From: Liolophura sinensis
Lineage: Eukaryota > Mollusca > Polyplacophora > Chitonida > Chitonidae
Length of the DNA stretch: 64,000 bases
Assembly (NCBI RefSeq): GCF_032854445.1
Contig: NC_088300.1
Location: 54,784,984 to 54,848,983, forward strand
Reading direction: 5' to 3'
Position 1 is the first letter of the stretch; every line of letters begins with the position of its first letter. Shown one piece after another: positions 1-12,700 of the stretch. The notes under the pieces were generated by a model, which was given only the letters and a program-made list of their open reading frames with translations, was not told the origin of the DNA and searched no databases. Made by a program: the position numbers and the translations under genes.

Positions 1-667
1 ATTTGATGAGGGAGTGCCAGCTTACGGTGATGTACTGGATGAGGGAATGCCAGCTTGCTGTGATGTATTTGATGAGGGAGTGCCAGCTTGCTGTGGTGTA
101 TTTTATGAGGAAGTATCAATACATGTAGTTTGCCCAGGTGTATTTGATGAGGGAGTGCCAGCTTGCCGTGACGTATCTGATGAGGGAGTGCCAGCTTGCT
201 GTGATGTATTTGATGAGGGAGTGCCAGCTTGCTGTGATGTAATTTATGAGGGAGTATCAATACATGTAGCTTACCCTGGTGTATTTGATAAGGGAGTATC
301 AATACATGTAGCTTACCAGGGTGTATTTGATGAGGGAGTGCCAGCTTACGGTGATGTACTGGATGAGGGAATGCCAGCTTGCTGTGATGTATTTGATGAG
401 GGAGTGCCAGCTTGCTGTGGTGTATTTTATGAGGAAGTATCAATACATGTAGTTTGCCCAGGTGTATTTGGTGAGGGAGTGCCAGCTTGCCGTGACGTAT
501 CTGATGAGGGAGTGCCAGCTTGCTGTGATGTATTTTATGAGGGAGTATCAATGCATGTAGCCTACCCGGGTGTATCTGATGAGGGAGTGCCAGCTTGCTG
601 TGATGTATTTGATGAGGGAGTGTTCACTTAGCCTAAAATATTTTATGAGGGAGTATTAATAGCTTAC
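1..667. repeat. Tandem array A, copies of the SLC9C1 exon 19 donor junction
   Basis: Two unit types, about 33 bp and about 42 bp, alternate, and a longer block of about 324 bp is itself repeated (near 8-145 and 332-470). Read on the minus strand, a unit holds CTCCCTCATCAAATACATC, and the 42 bp type also holds CACCAGGGTAAGC. That matches the end of exon 19 (ACCCTCATCAAATACATC, then AGG and donor GTAAGC). The array lies in intron 19, directly downstream of the exon in the transcript, and reaches the left window edge, so its full length is unknown. Because unit lengths are multiples of three, a plus-strand reading frame of 205 codons runs through it; this looks like a by-product rather than a gene. 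Confidence 0.9.
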
Positions 668-793
668 CCTGATGTATTTGATGAGGGTCTCATCCCCCTG
701 CAGCCAGGCGACATTTTTCAGCAGCCTCTCTGGGGGTGGTGGAGTCATAAGTGGTGGGGCTGTGAGTAACCTCTTCATCTTCATCTCAACCAT
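668..793 (-). CDS. SLC9C1: SLC9C1 exon 19 (last exon in window)
   Basis: 126 nt, phase 0 both ends. Encodes MVEMKMKRLLTAPP, then TPPPPERLLKNVAWLQGD and LIKYIR, just ahead of the cyclic-nucleotide-binding domain. Acceptor TTGTCAG, donor GTAAGC at 667. The donor region is the terminal member of array A. Further exons lie outside the window. Confidence 0.9.
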
Positions 794-3700
794 CTGACAA
801 CAGATAACAAACTTGTAAGTCAAACCATATTCCTGCCCAACCTGTCTCCTGTTGGCTTTGCAGCATATACAGTGCCTCAGGTTAGCTCTTTCCTGCTTTA
901 AATGAATTTGTACACTTAAGGCAAATAAGAATTCACAAAACTGGCAGCTACTTCATGCCATAACAAAAGTTGAAAAGCTTCAAAGAGCACCTACATGTAA
1001 CTAGACCACTTTGGCTCCACTTCAAAAAGATTTCATTTTACTGTGCTCAGCATATATCACGTTGTTACTGTCAAAACACACAATGCTGCCATGTGGATCT
1101 GTAATCTGAATTTGGTTTCTGTACCTACTGATGTTTACTTACAGTTTCTAGCTCTGTGCTTTCTGTATCATCCAGTATGCCATCTTCGTGCAGTCCTCGT
1201 ATGGAGTCTCTCAGGGTGTTCAATACTGAGCGTACTGCCTGTCGACTTTTCACGGACATAGCCACATCAGGATGCTGCTTCTGAAGTAAACCTGGCAACA
1301 TATGACATATTCACAACATCAGGATCGAGGTTCTGAAGTAAACCTGACAACATGACATATTCACAACATCAGGATCGAGGTTCTGAAGTAAACCTGACAA
1401 CATGACATATTCACAACATCAGGATCGTGGTTCTGAAGTAAACCTGAAAACATGACATATTCACAACATCAGGATCGTGGTTCTGAAGTAAACCTGACAA
1501 CATGACATATTCACAACATCAGGATCATGGTTCTGAAGTAAACCTGACAACATGACATATTCACAACATCAGGATCGTGGTTCTGAAGTAAACCTGAAAA
1601 CATGACATATTCACAACATCAGGATCGTGGTTCTGAAGTAAACCTGACAACATGACATATTCACAACATCAGGATCGTGGTTCTGAAGTAAACCTGACAA
1701 CATGACATATTCACAACATCAGGGTCGTGGTTCTGAAGTAAACCTGACAACATGACATATTCACAACATCAGGATCATGGTTCTGAAGTAAACCTGAAAA
1801 CATGACATATTCACAACATCAGGATCGTGGTTCTGAAGTAAACCTGAAAACATGACATATTCACAACATCAGGATCGTGGTTCTGAAGTAAACCTGACAA
1901 CATATGACATATTCACAATATCAGGGTCGTGGTTCTGAAGTAAACCTGAAAACATGACATATTCACAACATCAGGATCGTGGTTCTGAAGTAAACCTGAC
2001 AACATATGACATATTCACAATATCAGGGTGCTGTTTTATTTATTTATTTGATTGATGTTTTATGCCGTACTCAAGAATATTTCACTTATACGACGGTGGC
2101 AGGCATTATGGTGGGAGGAAACCTGGCAGAGCCTGGAGGAAACCCACGACCATCCGCAGGTTACTGGCAGACCTCCCCACCTACGCCCAGAGAGGAAGCC
2201 AGAATGAGCTGGACTTGAACTCACAGCAACCGCATTGGTGAGAGTATCCTGGGTCACTAGCGCGCTAACCTACTGAGCCACAGAGGCCATCAGGATGCTG
2301 GTTCTGAAATTCACCTGAAAACATAACAGATTCACAACATCAGGGTGCTGCTTCTGAAGTAAAGCTGACAACACAACATATTCACAACATCATGATGATG
2401 CTGGTTCTGAAGTAAAGCTGACAACATGACAAATTCACAACATGAGGATGCTGGTTCTGAAATAAACCTGACAACATGACAAATTCACAACATGAGGATG
2501 CTGGTTCTGTAATTCACCTGAAAACATAACAGATTCACAACATCAGAGTGCTGCTTCTGAAGTAAAGCTGACAACACAACATATTCACAACATCATGAGG
2601 ATGCTAGTTCTGAAGTAAAGCTGACAACACAACATATTCACAACATGATGAGGATGCTGGTTCTGAAGTAAAGCTGACAACACAACATATTCACAACATG
2701 ATGAGGATGTTGGTTCTGAAGTAAACCTGACAACAGGACAAATTCACCACATGAGGATGCTGGTTCTGAAATAAACCTGACAACATGACAAATTCACAAC
2801 ATGAGGATGCTGGTTCTGAAATTCACCTGAAAACATAACAGATTCACAACATCAGAGTGCTGCTTCTGAAGTAAAGCTGACAACACAACATATTCACAAC
2901 ATCATGAGGATGCTGGTTCTGAAGTAAAGCTGACAACAGGACAAATTCACCACATGAGGATGCTGGTTCTGAAATAAACCTGACAACATGACAAATTCAC
3001 AACATGAGGATGCTGGTTCTGAAATTCACCTGAAAACATAACAGATTCACAACATCAGGGTGCTGGTTCTGAAGTAAAGCTGACAACACAACATATTCAC
3101 AACATCATGAGGATGCTGGTTCTGAAGTAAAGCTGACAACATGACAAATTCACCACATGAGGATGCTGGTTCTGAAATAAACCTGACACCATGACATATT
3201 CACAACCACAGGGTGTTGCTTCTGAAGTACACCTGACAATTATAGAATTACTAGAATCAATTTTCGATATATGGATTTGTGAACACGAGAAAAACAATTA
3301 AAATCATCCATGAACCATAATCTGACAAAGATACCATTTTTGGTGGTTAAGCTACCTTAACATAACATACATGTAGTGTTTACATATCTCTAATAGAAAA
3401 CATCACACACTTTGATGTTGCTATTATGTGTCTGTCAGTTTAATACATGTGAATGACTGGCAGTCGACTTCAAAAACCCCATTTTACAAACATCCATAAA
3501 ATGGACTCTCATTGTACAGGTAAAAAATTCTTAAGTAATGCACTAAACAGTAATCAAATAAATAAATTCTAGCTATTATGGACCTGCATGAACTAGACTA
3601 TAAACTTGCCCAGTGTTTTGATGACCTCCAGCTGCCCAATTCTGGACCCATCCATGAGCTGTTTGGCAATCTCGCTATTGTCTATGATGTGGTTGATCAG

Positions 3701-6700
3701 CTTACTGACCTCCTCCTCCCCAGTCACATATCCACGGCCCACATCGTAGCCGAAGTTCAACCGCTTGTGCACCACATGTTTGATGTAAACTAGCAACAGG
3801 GGTAAAACTGGCTGCCGGTAGAAACACAAAAACAACACTTAATGTTACAAACTTGTAACATATGTTTCCATTAACGCAATATATGAAAAAATATACATGT
3901 ATGAATGCTTGGGGTTTAACCTTTACAATTTTTCAGTCATATATCGAGGATGAGCCATTTGGTGGGTGCGCATAGTGTGTCTTCTTGTGGTAGGGTAAGT
4001 CCATGCTGCCAAAGTGCTGCTGCCACTGAATTATCATTCCGAAGACACCACACATGACACCCCACCCGGTTACATTATACTGACCAACCAGCCCTTTTGC
4101 CTTGCTCTAACCCCTCAGTGCTGAGCAAGGCAGTAACAAGTACAATTTTTATGACCCAACCTGGGACTGATCCTGAGGTCTCAAGACTTCGAGGCAGCCG
4201 CTCTAACCATTAGGCCACCGAAGCGGTGAAAACATATATAACATGATACTTGTAAAATGAGGGATCACAGAGCACAATCTGACTTTTCCACATTCATCAG
4301 CACAAATCTGTCACCCATAATTCTAATTACTCATCAGATCACAATCAGAGAAGAGTTAATTGTAATTTAGGGTTTATAGAGAAACACCTGCATGTAACTA
4401 CAGCAATTCCATGTATATAAAATATATATGAATAAGCACAACTAAAAACTGTGACGCTTGTTTTGCATTTCGTCATCACTCGTGTAAAATGGGTTTTTGC
4501 TTTGTCACCTTGTAATACGCACTGTGATATCTGATTAATTATTTCTCAAATGTGACAGCAGCTAATTTCCTCCAGTGAACAAAATTGTTTGTTTCAGCTC
4601 CTTTTTCAGAAAGTGATTTACTGTTTGAGTTATTTTAAAATTACATGTAAAATAATCGTGATTGCTTGTAACAGAATTTTTGTAAGCTGTTAATAATTTT
4701 CTGGGTACTGTGTATCCCCTGAAGTCTGCCCACCTCTATGAGACGAGCTAAGCGAATAGTCCTGAACAGGCAGAAGCTGTAGAGTATGGTTTTAAATGGC
4801 TCCTGGCTGTGTGTCCCGTAAAAAGCCACATGAAGAATCAAGTCAACCACACCCTCCACTATGATAAACACACAAAACTGGTTCCAGCGTGATGAGAAGT
4901 AGGACAGTCTCTGATCAATGACCTGTAAACACAAAAACATATGCTCTGGAAACTGGCAAATATATACACATTCAGGTCAACATACACAGAAACAGTACAA
5001 TGGCTTTTAATCAAATGGCTTTCATCCAAATTCAATTTTGAACATAAATAAATCACAACAATTAAGTTGTTAGGCCCTAACTGGGTTGGTGTATTCTGCT
5101 CACTCACACTATGTAGCTACATATACGAACCATGACAGGCTAAACAATCTCTGAGCACCACAAGCCCACCAGCAGTTTACCTGTGGTGAGATTTTGTGAT
5201 GGTTGTGGAATTTTACAGCTGGCCATTCATCATGCCCACATATCACAGCAGTACAAGCATATACATAATTCTCCACTACCTATAAACAAAAGCTATACTA
5301 GAATACATGTGTTAATTAAATGCAAAAAGGCCTGCTGAAGGAGCACTGGAGACAAGCATGTATATGTTACTGAGAGTCCTTAGCCTTGTCAGCCCAGCTG
5401 GTGTTGTAATTTATGTTTGTCCCTATTCATTCCTTGATGAGAGCCTACCTTTAGAATGAACTCTGTGATGTACAGAGCCATGATAAAGACAGAGCCTATG
5501 GTGATCTTCATCTTGTGTTCTTGCAGTCCCCCATCCCAAAACACCTCGTAGACTTCCAGCACCATTAGACCCATGTCCAGAAGAACCACAATGCACACAG
5601 CCATAGTGAAAAACACAGAAACTGTTATTTCATGCAGAACCTGCAGGATCCGATTGTCTTTCACTGGTTGCTCTGGTCTATATGTCCAAATTTTCAATAG
5701 TCGCTTCTGAAACCACCCAAAAACAGGGAACATGGACACATAGATATTTGATGCCACATGCGAGCAGTTCACTCACATGACGGTGGTCAATTTTATGGGT
5801 TGAGAAACCCAGAGTCTCCAGAGTAAACCACTGACCTTTGTTGAATATCTGACAAATTCGTGTGATGGAGAATTTTCTCCATGTGCATGCCACACTGGTG
5901 GATAGCAAGTGATTTTCAACTTTCATGTACAAGACCACCTATGTGGCGCTTACAAGCCTTGTTGGCCACATATTGCCACAAATACCCCAAGAACAGTGGA
6001 ACTAGGTGCACTATTGGCTTTTCACGCATTATCACGCGAGATTTGTTATATTGGGGGATAGATTGTAAACGTGAATTAGCGAGTCACATGGTCTGTCTGG
6101 CTGAGAAAAGCCAACAGTGCGCCACAATGGTACAGTGGGGACAGGGCCGGGAATCTTTGTCCAAAGTTAAAACAAATGAACCACACCTAGTGTGTCAGAT
6201 TGCATGTTTTAAAAACAAGCATCTGTACCATTTGGTTATTGCATCTCTCTTCCACATGTTCAATTAAACTGAAAGTAACCAGTTATGCTTCTTATAATTA
6301 TCAGATGTACATATAAATTCTAGAATTTGGAAGTTACATGTACGTGTGCAGCAAAATATAACAGCAAAGAAAATCTTGAAACACTTTTCAAAACAATATG
6401 TTGCCTAACAAAATGTGTGCAAGCCTGAAGACGGCCTTACCATTTTGATGATCCAATTTGGCACGCGCCAACTCCCCTTGATATCAGCTACGTCAATAAA
6501 CCTGAGATCAGAGAACCCTTGTTTACAATTGTTAGTAAACATTCCCAGTATTGATATCATCATAGGAACATATTCCTTATCAAATGAAGTGTAACAACAA
6601 CTTGTAAAATATAAAAACTTACTAATAAATAATTTGTGTTTAGTATTGTGATGAACTAAAAATCTCATGATATTGTCTTTCCTGCTGCACGCTGTCAAAC

Positions 6701-9700
6701 AACAGCCCCTTATCAAACTGCATATGTGGATTCTTACATCAGAGCCTGATGTTTTCATGAAGCAGGGACAAACATAGGTGTATATTTAGAAGTACCTCAA
6801 AGGCTGACTTTTGGTTCTATTTGGACAATGTTGAACAAATGCTCGGATGAATTTATTTATTTCCTGGTTTCCTAGAAATATTTCGCTGATGAAATGTAGG
6901 TCAGTTTATGTTTGGAGGAGTGTAACTGACATTTGGCAAGTTGCTGAGGAACATTCAAAAATATTACCTACAGACAGGGACACCATATTGGTGGAAGACA
7001 CATGGTCTTTAATGTATGATGGTTATAACATAAGCTTATTGTCACAGAGTTTTCTCAAACAGTGAGAGATGGGAATGCACAAATTCTCTGTCCATGGCAG
7101 GGATTGAACCGCCAACTTGTGTGTCCTAACCACCACTCCTTGTTCTGACAAACAAGTGTCAATCAACAGTGATCAATGTGAGATTAAGGCATGTGCATGA
7201 GCACACCTCACCTGTCCTTATCCTGGGCTACTTCAGCACATTCTTTCAGTTTACGCACAGCTTCTCTAGACAGCATTCCGTTTAGGAACTGGCGTCTGTA
7301 GCTCATCTGGAGAAGGCAAGCAAACATGGATTCCATCAAAACAATTGTATTTCCCATTTTGATATTTCAAATTCAATATACATAACAGAAAAAAAAACAG
7401 AGATTGCATCAATGTATACTTTCATTAAAACAATTAAGTTTATGACAAGTTCGTAAAGAAAAGTTTCTTCAAGAGAGAAAAAATGAGGTTAATAGCATAA
7501 TAACACAAAACCAAAAATATCAGGCTCCATTTTCTCTTTGTCTGAAGCAGCCTGCCACTATTCAAAGGCATGGAGATGCTTTTCAACAAGTTTCCAGACA
7601 TTCATACTTCTGCCCTCCTTCAATGGGCTTCAGACCTGCATACAATCTAATGGTCATAACAAGAATTAAAACTACATGTAACTATGAAATAAACCAATGA
7701 GTCGATTTACCTGCGATTACAATTACTGATAGGTTTAACAAGTAGTTGCCACGGATAATAAATGCATGCACCTACAAGAGGCCAACGTTTGAACAAAGCA
7801 CACTTCACATAAGAAAAGGCCTTGATTTTCAGATCACAGGCTTCGCAGCGTCACAATTTTTTTGAAACACAAAGCGATCAATTCTAAAGCATTTTATACT
7901 GATACTGACTATAGTCAAACAAACCAATACGTCATTCAGGTGGATTCAAAAGTGATGGATTTTATTTATCTTTGTGATAACCTTGACACACTGCCATCTC
8001 TTTGATGACTTCCAGTTTAGATGGCATTTCTGGTAAGTATTTTTTTCTCTGTGTCAGAGAATAGGTTGTAATTCCATTACAAAATGTAGGAACTGAATGG
8101 TGGAACTCACTTACACTAACTTTCCATTTCAGAGCACCTAAAACTCAACAGCAGAACTCTAAAATTTAGTTGTCAGTGAATGATATATGAATGAAGGCTC
8201 TTTAAACTTCAGTTAAAGCTGACACATTTTGGGGTTTGGGTTAGCTGTCAAATAAATGTGAGCTACCTTCTCAGCCTTCAGCATGCGTAGGGTTGCTTCT
8301 CTCTTCATCTCCTTTAACTCCTTGGGGGTGGGGTTGGGAGGCAAAGAAGTTTTACACTCAGGGCAAGTACTTGCAACACGAATATCACTTGCACCACTCA
8401 AGTCAGCCTGGAATGCAAGAGGTTTCAACATAACCTGAATCTTGATTTGTCCAAAATTCATTGTTTTAAAAGAAAATGGGAGTATTGTTGATTCCACAGA
8501 TTAGCTTAGCATAGTAAAGTAATTGTAGCAACACCTCTGAGAGAAAAGAAGACGATGCACTGTGATTCAATATACAGATTATCTTGAAAGTGGTCAAATA
8601 TTTACAGAAATACTGTATCCGTCACTGAAGTTGCTATGTACAGCAATAGCATGTGTATAATCTGCTCTTCTGTATTCTTTTCAGGAAACATGCAGTTGGC
8701 TTCAAAACACAACACAATTGAAATAAAAAACACACAAAAGATTCTAATAAAACAAATTCGAGAATTATAAGGCATGAAAAATTCTTTTTTTTACACTGGA
8801 AAACAGAGTGATGCTTTTACTTTATAACAAAACACTTAGCCATAAGTATGTAAACTATAAACAGCAACTTATACAAAGTTTTCTAAAACAATTATATTCT
8901 CCCACATGATGAAAACCAAATCATTTCGTTCCACCACAATGTTGGCTGTTGTCATAAAAGAGAAAATACTCTTAAGTATGGCATAAAACACCAAACAAAT
9001 AAATAAATGAAGAACACAATGACATAAATTCTTCAGATCTTTTTTAAAGCATAAATTTCAAATGGTCAGCAGATGAGCAGTATGTAATCTAGATATGTAT
9101 TTTGATTGATTAATGTATTTATTTCATTGGTGTGTTATGCTATACTAAAAAATATTTGACTTATACGACAGTGGCCAGCATAATGGTGGGAAGAAACCGA
9201 GCAGAGCCAGGGGGAAAGCCACGACCATCTGCAGGTTGATGACAGACCTTCCCACGTATGGCCAGAGAGGAAACCATCATGAGCTGAACTCACAGAGACC
9301 GCATTGGTGAGAAGTTCCTACCTCATTGAGCCGTGCGGGCACACTCAAGATATATTTTGACTGCTTGTGTGTAATATAACAATAAAAAAAAACAATCCTC
9401 CTTACATTCTGAGAGATGTTCAAATGTGCTGCAAGGCTACATGTACAAAAACATGTAATTGTGAGAAGATAAGCTGTTAACAAGACTAACCTCTCTGTCT
9501 GTGGTTTCATAAGGATCATCAATCTCTGAAGCCTTTTCCACAAACTCCCAGTCAGCATCTGCTAAAAATCTGCAACATACAAACATTTTCATACTTTTAC
9601 AAGTGTCTTGCCTGTTGCAATGGTTTACAGTATTTCTGTACATTTCTAAGTTAGGCATCTAATGTCTTTCAATGATTATATACATGTATGTCTGTATTTT

Positions 9701-12700
9701 AAACAGCCAAAGTATTTGGTAATTATATTTCATTATCACCCCCCCCCATAAATTATCACACAATATCAGATTTTTGCAAATTACCTCACTATACCAAGTG
9801 TGTAAAAACTGTAACATTAAAACACCATACCAGGTATTAATATCCAACTACACAAGGCATCTGTGTTTGCAGTATCTGTGCTGGCCTTGGAGACACTATG
9901 TTACATGTCATCAGCATATGCTGAACATGGCAGAATTGTGACTGGGTAAATACCTGGATGTTTTCAAGATATTAAGACTCTTCTCCCTGCGGTCCTTCAG
10001 ATGACGTACAGCACTGGCCATGGCCATACGCTTTGGCTGAGACACATCACTCATACCTGAGCCAATACAATAAAATGTATTGTGCACGATTGACATTTTG
10101 AGGTCAGGCCACAGAATCATGCAGCAATCTTAGACTTTAGTCAAAATTTCAAATCACTTTAAAATAGTTATTTCTAACATTACAAGGTCAAAATATGGCT
10201 TGACGACATAAATTCTGGATAAGTTACTGTAAAACAAATTTCAGTTAAATTTTCAGTTTAATGATTGAAATTTTGACTTAAGTGATCCCTTGGCCAGAGT
10301 CACTTGCAAATTGTTCCTTTCACTTCTGGAGCTCATACATTAGCAGTTTAGCAGATTCACTGACATCATCATGCATTTACATCCATAGATCATACATTAA
10401 AATGAAGGTCAGAATCATAGACATTTTGTTCTAGTCACATCAGGAGTTCATGCATTATCCGAAGGTTACGCACTGATAAACAATATATTGTTCCAAATTG
10501 AAGAGGAGACATACCCAGTAGTTTTAGCAGCAGTTTGATGGTGGTGCCATTGATGAGCAAAGTGAGTACAACAATACCCGAGACTTGGATCAACACCTGG
10601 CATGAGATCAAATAGGAAAGAGGAAAAAAGCAATTTTTAATAAAGGACTTTTCACTTTTAGTTTTAATTTATTTATTTACTTAGTACATTATTGTTTACT
10701 GCCCTACTCAGGACTTACATGATGGGTGTCAGTTTTATAGGTGAAAGAAACTGCAGAGCCAGGGGGAAATCAGATCTTTGGCAAATTAATTACTGATGAA
10801 CTTTCCAATATGTGATGTAGAGCTAGGCATGCCATATTAATGGAATACTACACACACATCCAAAAGATGTGTGGTTTACCACTTATTGCAAGCAAAGCCC
10901 TACAAGCTGTGAATTTGCTTTACAAAGCAGTATGAATGTACACCTTTTAATTGTGCATCCTAGCGTCTGAAAGGCACTACAAGTGCATTGATCGATCTAT
11001 AACCACTAAACCACAGTCCGCTCCCTAAATGTAACTGTGTTACAAGAGTTTATCAGACAAGTTAAACACCTAACACAGGCGTTAGGTCCAAATGGTGTTT
11101 CTTAATTCGGGCGCTCAATTTGCATGCCATGTTTGAATTAGTTCATGGGCCAAGGCCCAAAATTTCACATATTTGTACCACCCAAGACGGCCAAATCTCC
11201 TTGTTATTTTTAAGTTGGTACATGTCTTTAGTTCATGTTTTGATACGATAGCCCTCGTAGATGGGCAGCATTGTATGGGATATGCCCCCCTACATAAACA
11301 TACTTATTGTTCAATGTGCTAACTCATATATTGCAAACAGTCATACAATAACAGTGCCTTTTGAACCCCTCATCAACTCAGGAACAGAGGGTTTACCTTT
11401 AGGAACACTTCCTTAACTAATTCAAGCTAACGTTCTCAAACAGAATAGCAGATTTGCTGATGAAAGATGACATTTTAGCCCTATCTGGGTTGGGAGGAAG
11501 ATAAACTACAGAAGCCAGAAGGACTTCATCAGCAGTTTTCTTTGCAGTCAGAAAACGACAGAAGACACAAAGTTTATGTTTTATAACATCTTAGAGCATT
11601 CTGTCATGGTTGTGTTAACAATTAACTATTGACTTCAAGTCTAAATATCCAAATGGTAAATTCCAAATGGCACGCATGACCCCAAACACCAAAGGAAACT
11701 GCAAGACTTTTGATTCTTCCAGCGGGACATTAACACTCTCATTTATCTGTCCGTGGGTGCCATGGATGTTTAATCAACATCTTGATTTGATGTCTTAATT
11801 GCATGGTGGCTTTAATTACAGAACCCTGGGTGTTGGCAGTCACTGGTTTGTTGTATAGTCAAGCTGTCTGGATAAAGGAGAAGACTACTCTTCTCTTCCG
11901 AAAAACAAAGTAAAGTGATTCATCCAACTCACTCTGAAACATGATTGTTTGTTGACGTTTTGACCTTGATGTTACATGTACATCTGTCAAGAGCAGCACT
12001 TTTTGATTTAGAAGAACATTCCTTATAAGAAGAATTTTTCATTGTACATTTTCATTAACTCCTACAGTGTGTTTCTGTTCCTCCTGTGCTACTTCTGGAG
12101 GAATTAATGAATGATTATGGATTAACACCGCTATTTCTGGAGGAAGACTCTTCTTTGTGTACATTCTAAAGCTTCTCATGCAGCAACAAGGTCCGTCTTA
12201 TGTAGGGTAAAGATTCTTTGGTCAAGTTTTTGGTTTGCTGTTCTATGCTGCTATCTTCACCAAGCGCGCTCATCTCTAAAGAGAGTGTTTTACGCCATAC
12301 TCAAGAATATTTCACTTATATGACGGCGACCAGCATTATGGTGGGAGGAAACCAGACTGAGCCCAGGGGAAACCCACAACCATCCACAGGTTGCTGCAGA
12401 CCTTCCCACATACGGCCGGAGAGGAAGCCAGCATTAGCTGGACTTGAACTCACAGCGACCGCATTGGTGAGAGACTCCTGGGTCACTACGCTGTGCTAGA
12501 GCGCTAACCAACTGAGCCATGGAGGCCCCTAAAGAGATCATGAGTTCTATCAAACAATGTTTGAGTGGAAAGTTCTGGAAGTAGCTGATCCCTAGAAAAT
12601 CTACAAGTGAAATTAAAGATTAATCACAAGCATCTTTGGATAGTACTATCAAGTCTGTTTCATGGTAAAAATGCTACTAAACTAGCATGTTACATGTTTG

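Noticed and set aside
14-631. 205-codon plus-strand frame with a repeated DEGVPACCDVF motif, looking like a repeat protein
   Set aside because: It is the antisense of array A; units are junction copies of multiples of three, so an open frame follows automatically. No promoter, splice sites or non-repeat sequence.
1292-3235. Regular 50 bp repeats resembling a CRISPR array
   Set aside because: No unique spacers: the whole unit repeats, and the genome is eukaryotic. The unit is a splice-junction copy.
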